Shown: positions 26,611-34,506, counted from the first letter of the stretch. The stretch: DNA of 64,000 bases from Streptomyces marincola (GCF_020410765.1 NZ_CP084541.1:372001-436000), one strand, 5' to 3'. Made by a program: numbers and translations. The notes: generated by a model from the sequence alone, not told the origin.

Positions 26611-27618
26611 ATGGTTGCGACATATGCAATACGCCCGGACGCGGTGTGCATCGGGGAGACGATGGCCCAGGTCACGCCGCTGCCGGGCGGCAGGATCGAC
26701 AGCCGCTCCGAGCTGGTGCTGCGGCCCGGCGGCGCCGAGTCGAACGTCGCGATGGCCCTGTCCGCGCTCGGTCACCGCGCGGCCTGGGCGAGCCGCGTGG
26801 GCGCCGACCCGCTGGGCGAGCTGCTGGTCACGGAGATCGCCGCGGCGGGCGTCGACACCGGGCTCGTCGCGCGCGATCCGGGCCGGCCCACCGGTGTGTA
26901 CTTCAAGGACCCCGCGCCCTCGGGCAGTTCGGTGTACTACTACCGGGCCGGGTCGGCCGCGTCCGCGATGGACGTGTCCGCCGCGGCGGACGTGGTGGCC
27001 GCCGCGCCGCGCGTCGTCCACCTCAGCGGGATCACGCCGGTGCTGTCCGAGGGCTGCCGCCGCCTCGTGGACCACCTGCTGTTCGACCGCCCTGTGCCCG
27101 GCGCCGTCATGAGTTTCGACGTCAACCACAGGCCCGCGCTGTGGGACGCGCGGGAGGCGGCCGAGCCCCTGCTGCGCCTGGCCAGGGCGGCCGACGTGGT
27201 CTTCGTCGGCCTCGACGAGGCGGCGCGGCTGTGGCCGGTGTCGGACGCGGCGGGGGTGCGCGAGCTGATCGGCGCCCCGGTGTGCCTGGTGGTCAAGAGC
27301 GGCGCGGACGAGGCCGTGTGCTTCCCCGGCGAGACCCGGGACGGCGGCGCCGAGGCGGTCGTGCGCGAGCCGGCCCCGGCCGTCGACGTGGTGGAACCGG
27401 TGGGCGCGGGGGACGCGTTCGCCGCCGGCTGGCTGGCCGGCCTGCTGCGCGGGTTCGACCACGGCGCGCGGCTGCGGCTCGGCCACCTGGCGGCCGGCGC
27501 CGCGCTCGAAAGCATCAGCGACCAGGGCACGCTTCCCGACGAGGCGGAGATCTGCCGCCGCGTCGGTGTGACGCCCGAGCGGTGGCGCCTGGGCGGCGTC
27601 CCGGCGGCGGAGGGCTGA
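26611..27618 (+). CDS. kdgK: 2-dehydro-3-deoxygluconokinase (PfkB family)
   Basis: A 335-residue PfkB-family sugar kinase that phosphorylates 2-keto-3-deoxygluconate at the expense of ATP. The N-terminal family motif is GGAESNVAMALSALGHRAAW, and the C-terminal ATP/anion-hole signature is EPVGAGDAFAAGWLAGLL with the catalytic Asp in GAGD. Substrate is assigned because an IclR regulator and a KDPG-type aldolase follow in the same operon, making a KDG to KDPG to pyruvate plus glyceraldehyde-3-phosphate route. The start at ATG 26611 fits a leaderless message; ATG 26602 adds three residues and lies within the -10 box. The next gene begins four bases after the stop. Confidence 0.85.
   Translation: MVATYAIRPDAVCIGETMAQVTPLPGGRIDSRSELVLRPGGAESNVAMALSALGHRAAWASRVGADPLGELLVTEIAAAGVDTGLVARDPGRPTGVYFKDPAPSGSSVYYYRAGSAASAMDVSAAADVVAAAPRVVHLSGITPVLSEGCRRLVDHLLFDRPVPGAVMSFDVNHRPALWDAREAAEPLLRLARAADVVFVGLDEAARLWPVSDAAGVRELIGAPVCLVVKSGADEAVCFPGETRDGGAEAVVREPAPAVDVVEPVGAGDAFAAGWLAGLLRGFDHGARLRLGHLAAGAALESISDQGTLPDEAEICRRVGVTPERWRLGGVPAAEG
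26615..26629. promoter_or_regulatory. dyad TTGC-N7-GCAA at the kdgK start
   Basis: TTGCGACATATGCAA has 4-base arms and lies just downstream of the predicted transcription start. Its position would let a repressor, most simply the IclR protein coded in the operon, block transcription. It overlaps the first codons of kdgK, so part of its sequence is set by coding needs. Confidence 0.4.
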
Positions 27619-27622
27619 GCCG

Positions 27623-28501
27623 GTGTCCCAGACCGTCGCGCGCGCCCTGGACATCGTCGGCTTCGTCGCGGAACGGCCGCGTTCGCTCGGCGAGACCGCG
27701 GCACTGCTCGGGGTCCACAAGTCGACGGCCCTGCGGCTGCTGCGCACCCTGGAGAACGCCGGTTTCGCCAGGCGCCGGCCGGACGGCCTGTACACCGCGG
27801 GCTTCCGCGTGATCGCCCTGGCGCAGCAGGTCCTCGACCAGCTCGACATCCGCGAGATCGCCCATCCCCACCTGGTGGCGCTCGCGGAGGCGTGCGGCCA
27901 CACCGTCCACCTGGCGGCGCTGGTGGACGGCGAGATCGTCTATCTGGACAAGGTCGACGGCAGCGGCCCGTCGCGGCTGCGCTCGCGGATCGGCCGCCCC
28001 GCCGTGCTGCACACGGCCGCCGTGTCCAAGGCGATACTCGCCCACCTGGAGCCGCAGGTCAGGGAACGGCTGCTGGCCGGGGCCGACTTCGCGCGGCTGA
28101 CACCGGCGACCCGCACCGACCCCGCGGCGCTGCGGGCGGAGCTGGCCGTGATCGCGGAACGGGGGTGGGCCGAGGACGACGAGGAGGGCGAGCCGTACGT
28201 CAACTGCCTCGCCCTGCCAGTGCGGGACGCGACCGGCAGGGTACTCGCCGCCGTCTCCGTGACCGCCCTGTCGGCGGTGGCGCCGCTGCCCGCGCTGCGC
28301 GCGGTGCTGCCGGAGTTGCGCACGGCCGTCGCGCGCGTCTCGCGCGAACTCGGCGGCCGGGCCCCGGGCCCCGGCGGCGCCCCCGACAGCGCCCCCGACA
28401 GCGACCCCGGCAGCGACCCCGGGGCCGAGCCGCAGGGGCGGGCCCCGGCGGGGGCCGCCGCCACGACCGAGAGCACGACCACTGGAGGAACATCCCGATG
28501 A
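27623..28501 (+). CDS. IclR-family transcriptional regulator
   Basis: A 292-residue regulator. The winged helix-turn-helix at the N-terminus includes RPRSLGETAALLGVHKSTALRLLRTLENAGF, followed by the IclR effector domain (about 80-245) with VYLDKVDGSG and a C-terminal core ending AVSVTALSAV. GTG 27623 follows the kdgK stop by four bases and has a GGAGG site within kdgK. Its position between kinase and aldolase genes suggests it senses KDG, KDPG or a related sugar acid and controls this operon. The last 40 residues form a short DNA-repeat-derived tail (SAPDSDPGSDPG) unlike the usual IclR ending. Confidence 0.9.
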   Translation: MSQTVARALDIVGFVAERPRSLGETAALLGVHKSTALRLLRTLENAGFARRRPDGLYTAGFRVIALAQQVLDQLDIREIAHPHLVALAEACGHTVHLAALVDGEIVYLDKVDGSGPSRLRSRIGRPAVLHTAAVSKAILAHLEPQVRERLLAGADFARLTPATRTDPAALRAELAVIAERGWAEDDEEGEPYVNCLALPVRDATGRVLAAVSVTALSAVAPLPALRAVLPELRTAVARVSRELGGRAPGPGGAPDSAPDSDPGSDPGAEPQGRAPAGAAATTESTTTGGTSR

Positions 28502-29103
28502 CCGACTTCTTCGCACGCGCCTTCGCCGCGGGACCCGTGATGGGCATCTTCCGCGGCTACGACGTGCCGCGCACCGTCGACACCTGCGCACGGGCCTGGG
28601 ACCTGGGCATCGAGCTGGTCGAGGTCACCGTGCAGGACCGGGCCGCGATGGACTCGCTGCGCGCCGCCGTGGCCGCGGGCCGCGAACGCGGCCGGGTGGT
28701 CGGCGCCGGCACGGTGACCTCGGTGGAGCAGGTCGCCGAGGTCGCCGAGGCGGGGGCGGCGTTCACCGTGGCGCCCGGGCTGCTGCCCGAGGTCGCCGCG
28801 GCCTGCCGGGAACGCGGACTGCCGCACCTGCCCGGCGTGGCCACGGCGACGGAGGTGTCGCGGGCGCGCGCGCTCGGCCTGATGTGGCAGAAGGCGTTCC
28901 CCGCCGCCCAGTTGGGCGCCGGATGGATCCGCGCCCTGCGGGGCCCTTTCCCCGACGTGTCGTTCGTGGCCACGGGAGGTCTTGACGCGCACACCGCGGG
29001 CGATTTCCTGTCCGCCGGCTGCCGGGCCGTCGCGGTCGGCTCCGCACTCGACGACCCGGCGCAGCTGCCGCTGCTCGCCGAGCTGATGAAGTCCTCTTCC
29101 TAG
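28498..29103 (+). CDS. eda: KDPG/KHG-type aldolase
   Basis: A 201-residue class I aldolase that splits 2-keto-3-deoxy-6-phosphogluconate to pyruvate and glyceraldehyde-3-phosphate. VEVTVQD provides the catalytic Glu, VVGAGTVTSVEQV and FTVAPGLLPEV are typical barrel loops, and the Schiff-base Lys is in MWQKAFPAAQLG. ATG 28498 overlaps the IclR stop as ATGA and follows a GGAGGA site. It converges on the dehydrogenase of the fucose cluster, so it might also cleave non-phosphorylated keto-deoxy acids from that pathway; this is inference. Confidence 0.9.
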   Translation: MTDFFARAFAAGPVMGIFRGYDVPRTVDTCARAWDLGIELVEVTVQDRAAMDSLRAAVAAGRERGRVVGAGTVTSVEQVAEVAEAGAAFTVAPGLLPEVAAACRERGLPHLPGVATATEVSRARALGLMWQKAFPAAQLGAGWIRALRGPFPDVSFVATGGLDAHTAGDFLSAGCRAVAVGSALDDPAQLPLLAELMKSSS

Positions 29104-29143
29104 CGAGGCCGGGTGCCGCGCCGCCCGCCCGGTGGTCGTTCCG

Positions 29144-29920
29144 TCAGGCGGGCGGCGCGGGACGGACCCGCAGGCCCGACATGCCGCCGTCGACCGCGAG
29201 CGCGGTGCCCGTGGTGCCGCCGGAGAACGGGCCGGCCAGGTGGGCGATGGCCGCGGCGACCTCCTCGGGGGCGAGGAGGCGCCCGGTGGGCTGCCTCGCC
29301 TGGAGGGCGGCCCGTTCCGCGGCCGGGTCGGGCGCCGCGTCCAGCAGGCGGCCGATCCACGGGGTGTCGACCGTTCCCGGGTTCACGCAGTTCACCCGGA
29401 TGCCCTCGCGGACGAGGTCGGCGGCGCAGGCCCGGGTCAGGGCGAGCACGGCGCCCTTGGTCGCCGAGTACAGGGCACGGTCCGGCAGCCCCGCGGTGGC
29501 CGCGATCGAGCAGGTGTTGACGATCGCCGCGTGCGACGAACGGCGCAGGTGGGGCAGCGCGACGCGCGTGGTGCGGACGATGCCGAGGACGTTGACCTCG
29601 TGGACGCGCCGCCACTCGTCGTCGGAGTTGTCCTCGATGGTGCCCTGCGCGCCGATGCCCGCGTTGTTCACCAGGATGTCGATGCCGCCGAACTCCGCCA
29701 CGACGCGGGCGATCGCCGCCCGGACGGACGCGTCGTCCGCCACGTCGGCGCGGACGCCGGTCAGCGGAGCGGGCACCTCGGGATTCAGGTCCAGGCAGGC
29801 GACCCGGGCGCCGCGGCCCGCGAGCAGGGTCGCGGTGGCGAGGCCGATGCCGGAGGCACCGCCGGTGACGACTGCGGACAGGCCGCTGAACTCGGCGCTC
29901 TCGATGACGGTTTCGCTCAT
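29144..29920 (-). CDS. SDR-family dehydrogenase, probable 2-keto-3-deoxy-L-fuconate dehydrogenase
   Basis: A 258-residue short-chain dehydrogenase. The cofactor loop is TGGASGIG, with NNAG later and the catalytic Ser-Tyr-Lys seen as TCSIAATAG then YSATKG. An Asp after the second beta strand (ACLDLN) favours NAD over NADP. The ATG at 29920 overlaps the stop of the L-fuconate dehydratase gene as ATGA, so it should act on the dehydratase product, oxidising 2-keto-3-deoxy-L-fuconate to the 2,4-diketo acid. No FAH-type hydrolase for the next step is in the window. Substrate is assigned from context only. Confidence 0.82.
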   Translation of the reverse strand: MSETVIESAEFSGLSAVVTGGASGIGLATATLLAGRGARVACLDLNPEVPAPLTGVRADVADDASVRAAIARVVAEFGGIDILVNNAGIGAQGTIEDNSDDEWRRVHEVNVLGIVRTTRVALPHLRRSSHAAIVNTCSIAATAGLPDRALYSATKGAVLALTRACAADLVREGIRVNCVNPGTVDTPWIGRLLDAAPDPAAERAALQARQPTGRLLAPEEVAAAIAHLAGPFSGGTTGTALAVDGGMSGLRVRPAPPA

Positions 29921-31221
29921 GACGGCCCAGCGCTCCAGACGGGTCCCTCGGGGAAACGGTGGTCGGCGATCGACGCGGCGCGCATCTCGGCGCCGTTGCC
30001 GGGGGCGGTCGGCGCCAGGTAGCGACCGCCGCGCACCGTGACCGGCGCGGTGAAGTGCTCGTGCAGGTGGTCGACGTACTCGATGACGCGGTCCTCCATG
30101 GCGCCGCTGACCGCGACGAAGTCGAACATGGCCAGGTGCTGCACCATCTCGCACAGCCCGACGCCGCCGGCGTGCGGGCACACCGGCACGCCGAACTTCG
30201 CGGCGAGCAGCAGGACGGCGATGTTCTCCGTGACTCCGGCGACGCGGGCCGCGTCCAGTTGGAGCACGTCGATGGCCTCGGCCTGGAGCAGTTGCTTGAA
30301 CATCACCTGGTTGTGGCAGTGCTCGCCGGTGGCGACCCTGACCGGGGCGACGGCGCGGCGGATCGCGGCGTGCCCGAGGATGTCGTCGGGCGAGGTGGGC
30401 TCCTCGATCCAGTACGGCTCCCACGGCGCGAGCGGCGCGAGCCGTTCGACGGCCTCGCCCGCGCCCCACGCCTGGTTGGCGTCCAGGGCGATGCGCACTC
30501 CGGGGCCCAGGGCCTCGCGGGCCAGGCGCAGCCGGCGCAAGTCCGCCTCCGGGTCGGCGCCCACCTTCAGCTTGATCTGGGTGAACCCCTCGGCGACGGC
30601 CTCCCTGGCCAGGCGCACGAGCTTGTCGTCGGTGTAGCCGAGCCAGCCGGGCGACGTGGTGTAGGCCGGGTACCCCTCGGCGAGCAGCCGGGCGCGGCGC
30701 GCCGCGCGGCCGGGTTCCGCCGCGCGCAGCAGGTCGAGAGCCTCCTCGGGCGTGAGCGCGTCCCGCAGGTAGCGGAAGTCGACGAGGGCGACGAGCTGTT
30801 CCGGGCTGAGACCTGCGAGCAGGTCCCACAGCGGCTTGCCTGCCCGCCGCGCGTACAGGTCCCAGGCCGCGTTGACGACCGCGCCTGCCGCCATGTGGAT
30901 GACGCCCTTGTTCGGGCCGAGCCAGCGCAGTTGCCCGTCGCCGGTCAGGCGCCGCGAGAACGCCCCGAGGTCGGCCAGCAGGTCGTCCACGGCCAGGCCG
31001 GTCACCAGCGGCTCCAGGGCGCGCACCGCGGCCGTGGTGATCTCGTTGCCGCGGCCGATGGTGAACGCGAGCCCGTGGCCCGCCGCGCCGTCGGAGGTGC
31101 GCAGGGTGACGTAGGTGGCCGAGTAGTCGGGTTCCGGGTTCATCGCGTCGGAGCCGTCGAGCTGCCGAGAGGTGGGGAAGCGCACGTCGACCACGTCGAC
31201 GGCGGTGATCGACTCGGTCAC
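29917..31221 (-). CDS. L-fuconate dehydratase (enolase superfamily)
   Basis: A 434-residue enolase-superfamily dehydratase turning L-fuconate into 2-keto-3-deoxy-L-fuconate. The N-terminal phrase DVRFPTSRQLDGSDAMNPEPDYSATYV matches what I recall of FucD proteins. The barrel has the KxK motif (QIKLKVGA), Asp ligand in ALDANQAWG, Glu ligands in WIEEPTSPDD and VATGEHCHN, and the His base in CPHAGGVGLCEM. GTG 31221 places the family N-terminus correctly; a GTG at 31260 is possible but has no ribosome site. It forms an overlapping pair with the dehydrogenase and is transcribed away from the GntR regulator from a well-formed promoter. Confidence 0.92.
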   Translation of the reverse strand: MTESITAVDVVDVRFPTSRQLDGSDAMNPEPDYSATYVTLRTSDGAAGHGLAFTIGRGNEITTAAVRALEPLVTGLAVDDLLADLGAFSRRLTGDGQLRWLGPNKGVIHMAAGAVVNAAWDLYARRAGKPLWDLLAGLSPEQLVALVDFRYLRDALTPEEALDLLRAAEPGRAARRARLLAEGYPAYTTSPGWLGYTDDKLVRLAREAVAEGFTQIKLKVGADPEADLRRLRLAREALGPGVRIALDANQAWGAGEAVERLAPLAPWEPYWIEEPTSPDDILGHAAIRRAVAPVRVATGEHCHNQVMFKQLLQAEAIDVLQLDAARVAGVTENIAVLLLAAKFGVPVCPHAGGVGLCEMVQHLAMFDFVAVSGAMEDRVIEYVDHLHEHFTAPVTVRGGRYLAPTAPGNGAEMRAASIADHRFPEGPVWSAGPS

Positions 31222-31277
31222 GACAGCCGCCGGTGCGCGGGCCGGAGCGGAAGGGTGCACGTCGGTTCACGTCGCAT

Positions 31278-31290
31278 GGACATGGGATGG
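31278..31290. promoter_or_regulatory. operator 1 for the GntR regulator
   Basis: GGACATGGGATGG contains the dyad CAT-GGG-ATG. The 12-base core GACATGGGATGG recurs exactly at 31408-31419. It lies just downstream of the -10 of the dehydratase promoter, a repressing position. Confidence 0.65.
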
Positions 31291-31294
31291 ATTT

Positions 31295-31320
31295 ATAGTT
31301 CCCCCGGCGACAGCCGTCCA
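31295..31320 (-). promoter_or_regulatory. promoter of the L-fuconate dehydratase operon
   Basis: Read on the minus strand, -35 TGGACG, exactly 17 bases, -10 TATAAA. The pair is unusually close to consensus for this GC-rich window. Operator 1 covers the expected start point. Confidence 0.7.
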
Positions 31321-31375
31321 CCCCACACGGCCGGAAAGCACCCTCCGGGCGATATATCGGAGCGGGCCCCGTTCA

Positions 31376-31384
31376 CCCATGTCC
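31376..31384. promoter_or_regulatory. partial operator copy in reverse orientation
   Basis: CCCATGTCC is the reverse complement of the first nine bases (GGACATGGG) of operator 1, placed between the two full copies. It could be a weaker third site that supports looping between the divergent promoters. Confidence 0.4.
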
Positions 31385-31402
31385 ACCCGTGCGGCGCTCC
31401 CC

Positions 31403-31431
31403 TTCCAGACATGGGATGGCCTTGCTAGGCT
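31403..31431 (+). promoter_or_regulatory. GntR gene promoter with embedded operator 2
   Basis: The -10 is TAGGCT (31426-31431) and a weak -35 TTCCAG (31403-31408) lies 17 bases upstream. Operator 2 (GACATGGGATGG, 31408-31419) fills the spacer, predicting autoregulation. The GTG start of the gene is nine bases after the -10, which suggests a leaderless message. Confidence 0.6.
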
Positions 31432-31439
31432 TCCGCCCC

Positions 31440-32123
31440 GTGTCACTGACGGACAAGGCCATCGCCCGCATCAGGGAGCTGATCCGCTCAGGGGAGCTGC
31501 CGCCGGGCGCGAAACTGCCGCCGGAGCAGCAGCTCGCGGCCGAACTCGGGCTGTCCCGCAACCTGATGCGCGAGGCGGTCAAGGCCCTGGTCGTCGCGCG
31601 CGTGCTGGAGATCCGCCGGGGCGACGGCACCTACGTCACCAGCCTGGAGCCGCACCTGCTGCTCGACGGCGTCGGGGCGGCGGTGGAGATGCTGCGCGGC
31701 CCGACGCTGCTGCAACTGACCGAGGTCAGGCGGCTGTTCGAGCCCGTTGCCACCGGGCTCGCCGCCACCAGGATCGACGCCGCGCAGCTCGCCGAGGTGC
31801 GCGGGCACCTGACGGCGATGCGCGCCGCCCGGGCGGACGCGGAGTCGCTGACCGAGCACGACGCCGCCTTCCACCGCGCCGTGCTCGCCGCGACCGGGAA
31901 CCCGACCCTGGTGTCCCTGCTCGACGGCATCTCCAGCAGAACGCTGCGCGCGCGGGTGTGGCGCGGCCTGGTGGACGAGGACGCCGCCGCGCTGACCGTC
32001 GCGGAACACGAGACCATCTACGCCGCCCTGGCCGCGGGGGACGCCGCGCTCGCCGAGGCCGCGGCCCTCGTGCACGTCAGCGGCACGGAACGCTGGCTGC
32101 GCGACCACCTCGGCGCGGACTGA
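31440..32123 (+). CDS. GntR-family (FadR/FCD) transcriptional regulator
   Basis: A 227-residue regulator. The N-terminal winged helix includes AIARIRELIRSGELPPGAKLPPEQQLAAELGLSRNLMREAVKAL, and the C-terminal all-helical FCD ligand domain carries EVRRLFEPVATGLAA, the metal-binding region HDAAFHRAVLAATGNP and AEHETIYAALAAGD. GTG 31440 gives the family N-terminus and sits nine bases after a TAGGCT -10 box; ATG 31416 would add eight residues inside the operator. It faces the dehydratase gene and leads the small ORF, aldose dehydrogenase and lactonase genes. It is the likely controller of the whole fucose cluster, released by a pathway sugar acid. Confidence 0.9.
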   Translation: MSLTDKAIARIRELIRSGELPPGAKLPPEQQLAAELGLSRNLMREAVKALVVARVLEIRRGDGTYVTSLEPHLLLDGVGAAVEMLRGPTLLQLTEVRRLFEPVATGLAATRIDAAQLAEVRGHLTAMRAARADAESLTEHDAAFHRAVLAATGNPTLVSLLDGISSRTLRARVWRGLVDEDAAALTVAEHETIYAALAAGDAALAEAAALVHVSGTERWLRDHLGAD

Positions 32124-32182
32124 CCGGCCGCGCCCCGCACCCGCCGCCCGCTCCCCCGCCGCCGCATCCCGAAGGAGTCCCC

Positions 32183-32266
32183 ATGACGAAGCCGAGCCGC
32201 CCGCACGACCGGAGCGCGCGGCGGCCCATACGCGGCCGGGCGTACGCGCCGGAGCGCACCCGATGA
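32183..32266 (+). CDS. 27-residue basic peptide coupled to the aldose dehydrogenase
   Basis: A short open frame of 27 codons from ATG 32183, with a good GGAG ribosome site (GAAGGAGTCCCC) and a TGA that overlaps the next ATG as ATGA at 32263-32266. The peptide is strongly basic (8 Arg, 1 Lys) and begins M-T-K-P-S-R-P-H-D-R. The aldose dehydrogenase start has no ribosome site of its own, so the peptide probably exists to couple translation, or is a remnant N-terminus. It has no hydrophobic segment. Confidence 0.5.
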   Translation: MTKPSRPHDRSARRPIRGRAYAPERTR

Positions 32267-33273
32267 TCGGCGCGACCGCGGAACTCGGCCGCTCGGGCGT
32301 CCGCGTCGGCCGGATCGGCCTCGGCACCGGGCCGCTGGGGGGACTGTTCTCGGCCGTCGGGGACGAGCAGGCGGCCGGCGCCCTCGCCGCGGCCTGGGAG
32401 GCGGGCATCCGGTTCTTCGACACGGCACCGCACTACGGCGCGGGTCTCGCGGAGGAACGGCTCGGGGCCTTCCTCGCCGGCCGGCCGCGGGAGCAGGCCG
32501 TGGTGTCGACCAAGGTCGGCCGGCTGCTGCGCGCCGCGACGGCTGCCGAGGCCGCGGCGGACGCCGAGGGCTTCGCCGGCGCGGCGCGACGGGTGCGGGT
32601 GCGCGACTACAGCGCGGAGGGCGTGCGCCGTTCGCTCATGGAGAGCCTGGAGCGCTCCGGCCTCGACGCCTTCGACGTGGTCCTGATCCACGACCCGGAC
32701 GACCACTGGGAACCGGCCGTCCGCGAGGCGTACCCGGCGCTCGCCCGGCTGCGCGAGGAAGGCGTCGTCCGCGCGATCGGCGCGGGCATGAACCAGTGCG
32801 CCATGCTGTCCCGCTTCGTCGCGGAGACGGATGTCGACTGCGTGCTGGTCGCCGGCCGCTACTCGCTGCTCGACCGGGAGGCCGCCGTCGACCTGCTGCC
32901 GCGCTGCGCCGCCCGCGGGGTCGGCGTGCTGGTGGGCGGGGTCTTCAACAGCGGCGTGCTCGCCGACCCCTCGCCCGGCGCGCACTTCGACTACGCGCCC
33001 GCGCCCGAGCAGGTGCTGCGCCGGGCCCGGCTGATGGCCGAGCGGTGCGCGGCCCACGGGGTGCCGCTGCCGGCCGCGGCCATCGGCTTCCCCCTGCGGC
33101 ACCCGGCGGTCACCGGCGTACTCATCGGCGCGCGGTCCGCCGACGAGGTCGCGCGCAACGCCCGGGACGCCGCCGTCGAGGTGCCCGACGCGCTGTGGGC
33201 CGAACTCGACGCGCTCGACGGCAGCGACGAGCCCGGCGGTCGCCCCGCCGCCGGCCCGGGGGCCGGCGCGTGA
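32263..33273 (+). CDS. aldo/keto reductase, probable L-fucose (D-threo-aldose) dehydrogenase
   Basis: A 336-residue aldo/keto reductase. It starts LGRSGVRVGRIGLGTGPLGG, and the catalytic tetrad is visible as Asp and Tyr in FFDTAPHYGAG, Lys in VVSTKVGR, and His in VVLIHDPDDH. Members of this subgroup oxidise L-fucose or other D-threo-aldoses to lactones with NAD(P). It overlaps the lactonase gene by GTGA at its stop, which fits lactone formation followed by hydrolysis. Translation is probably coupled to the upstream 27-residue peptide. Confidence 0.88.
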   Translation: MIGATAELGRSGVRVGRIGLGTGPLGGLFSAVGDEQAAGALAAAWEAGIRFFDTAPHYGAGLAEERLGAFLAGRPREQAVVSTKVGRLLRAATAAEAAADAEGFAGAARRVRVRDYSAEGVRRSLMESLERSGLDAFDVVLIHDPDDHWEPAVREAYPALARLREEGVVRAIGAGMNQCAMLSRFVAETDVDCVLVAGRYSLLDREAAVDLLPRCAARGVGVLVGGVFNSGVLADPSPGAHFDYAPAPEQVLRRARLMAERCAAHGVPLPAAAIGFPLRHPAVTGVLIGARSADEVARNARDAAVEVPDALWAELDALDGSDEPGGRPAAGPGAGA

Positions 33274-34154
33274 CCCCGGCCGGCGGGCCCGGCCCCCGGC
33301 CGGTCCGGGTGGACGCGCACCACCACGTGTGGGACCTCGGACGCAGGCCGCAGCCGTGGCTCGACACGGCGCGCACCGCCGCGATCCACCGCACCCTGCT
33401 CCTGGAGGACCTGGCCGGCCCCGCCGCCGCGGCGGGCATCGACCGCACCGTGCTCGTCCAGGTGCTGCCCGACACCGGCGAGACGGCCGAGTTCCTGGCG
33501 CTCGCGGCCGGCGATGCCCTCGTCGCGGGGGTCGTCGGCTGGGCGGACCTGACCCTGGGCCCCGCCGTCGCGGAGCAGCTGGACCGGCTGCGCGCCGGTC
33601 CGGGCGGGCACCTGCTCGTCGGCGTCCGGCACCTGGTGCAGGGTGAGGCCGATCCGCGCTGGCTGTGCCGGCCCGACGTGCGGGCGGGACTGGCCGCCGT
33701 CGCCGCGGCGGGGCTCGCCTACGACCTGCTGGTCCTCCCCCGCCAGCTGCCCGCCGCCATCGAGACCGCCAGGGCGCTCCCGGAGCTGACGTTCGTGCTC
33801 GACCACCTGGCCAAGCCGCCGATCGCCTCCGGCGCGACCGAGCCGTGGGCCGGCCTGATCACGGCGCTCGCGGAGCGGCCGAACGTGCACGCCAAGCTCT
33901 CGGGCCTGGTCACCGAGGCGGACTGGGAACGCTGGCGGGTCGCGGACCTGCGCCCGTACGCGGACCACGCGCTGACCGCCTTCGGGCCGCGCCGGCTGAT
34001 GTTCGGCTCGGACTGGCCGGTGTGCCTGCCCGCGGCGAGTTACGCGCGGGTCGCGGAGACGGCCGGGGAGCTCCTCGCGGGGCTCGGCGGCACCGAGCGC
34101 GCCGAGGTGTTCGGCGGCACCGCGGAACGCGTGTACCGGCTGCCGCCCGGCTGA
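33270..34154 (+). CDS. amidohydrolase-family lactonase, probable L-fuconolactonase
   Basis: A 294-residue metal-dependent hydrolase of the amidohydrolase superfamily (COG3618 type). VDAHHHVWDLGRRPQPWLD gives the N-terminal metal His pair, FVLDHLAKPPI and KLSGLV further ligands, and LMFGSDWPVC the C-terminal Asp. It should open the lactone made by the upstream aldose dehydrogenase to give L-fuconate, the substrate of the divergent dehydratase. Start GTG 33270 lies within a GTGA overlap. It is the last gene of the unit. Confidence 0.88.
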   Translation: MTPAGGPGPRPVRVDAHHHVWDLGRRPQPWLDTARTAAIHRTLLLEDLAGPAAAAGIDRTVLVQVLPDTGETAEFLALAAGDALVAGVVGWADLTLGPAVAEQLDRLRAGPGGHLLVGVRHLVQGEADPRWLCRPDVRAGLAAVAAAGLAYDLLVLPRQLPAAIETARALPELTFVLDHLAKPPIASGATEPWAGLITALAERPNVHAKLSGLVTEADWERWRVADLRPYADHALTAFGPRRLMFGSDWPVCLPAASYARVAETAGELLAGLGGTERAEVFGGTAERVYRLPPG

Positions 34155-34287
34155 GCGCGGCCGGCCCGCGGCACCTCACCTGACGCACGGTCATACGAGC
34201 TGTTGGACACCGTAACCTTTTTGCTGCCCGCCTGATTAGAAGACCGAGCGACATTACGTCAGTCGGCATTCTCGGAGAGGCGCGGAC

Positions 34288-34506
34288 ATGCACAGGTGGA
34301 CACGTTGGCAGGTACTCGTCCTGGCGACCTTCGGCGTGGCAGGGCTCACGACGGGAGCCGCCGAGGCGGACGAGCACTACTCCGGCCAGACCACCATCGG
34401 TTCGCGCTTCGCCCTGGTGAACACGGGACAGATCGACGACCCGCTGGAGGACGTCCTTGAGCACACGGCGCTCTTCGGCGGCAGCACGATCGTGACCTCG
34501 GACTGA
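34288..34506 (+). CDS. small secreted protein
   Basis: A 72-residue protein with a clear Sec signal peptide (QVLVLATFGVAGLTTG with cleavage probably after AEA or ADE) and a mature part of about 45 residues rich in Gly, Thr and acidic residues (GSRFALVNTGQIDDPLEDVLEH). ATG 34288 follows GGAGAGG. There are no cysteines, and it does not have the chaplin or rodlin patterns. I have a general memory of similar short secreted proteins in streptomycetes but no function. It stands alone, with about 130 bases of AT-richer promoter DNA upstream. Confidence 0.78.
   Translation: MHRWTRWQVLVLATFGVAGLTTGAAEADEHYSGQTTIGSRFALVNTGQIDDPLEDVLEHTALFGGSTIVTSD

Noticed and set aside
34211..34240. BldN-type promoter upstream of the small secreted protein
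   Set aside because: CGTAAC is present at 34211-34216, but the expected -10 partner about 16 bases downstream reads TGATTA, which does not fit the consensus I remember.
34288..34506. Chaplin or rodlin identity of the small secreted protein
   Set aside because: It has the right size and a signal peptide, but lacks the chaplin domain Cys pattern and rodlin repeats.
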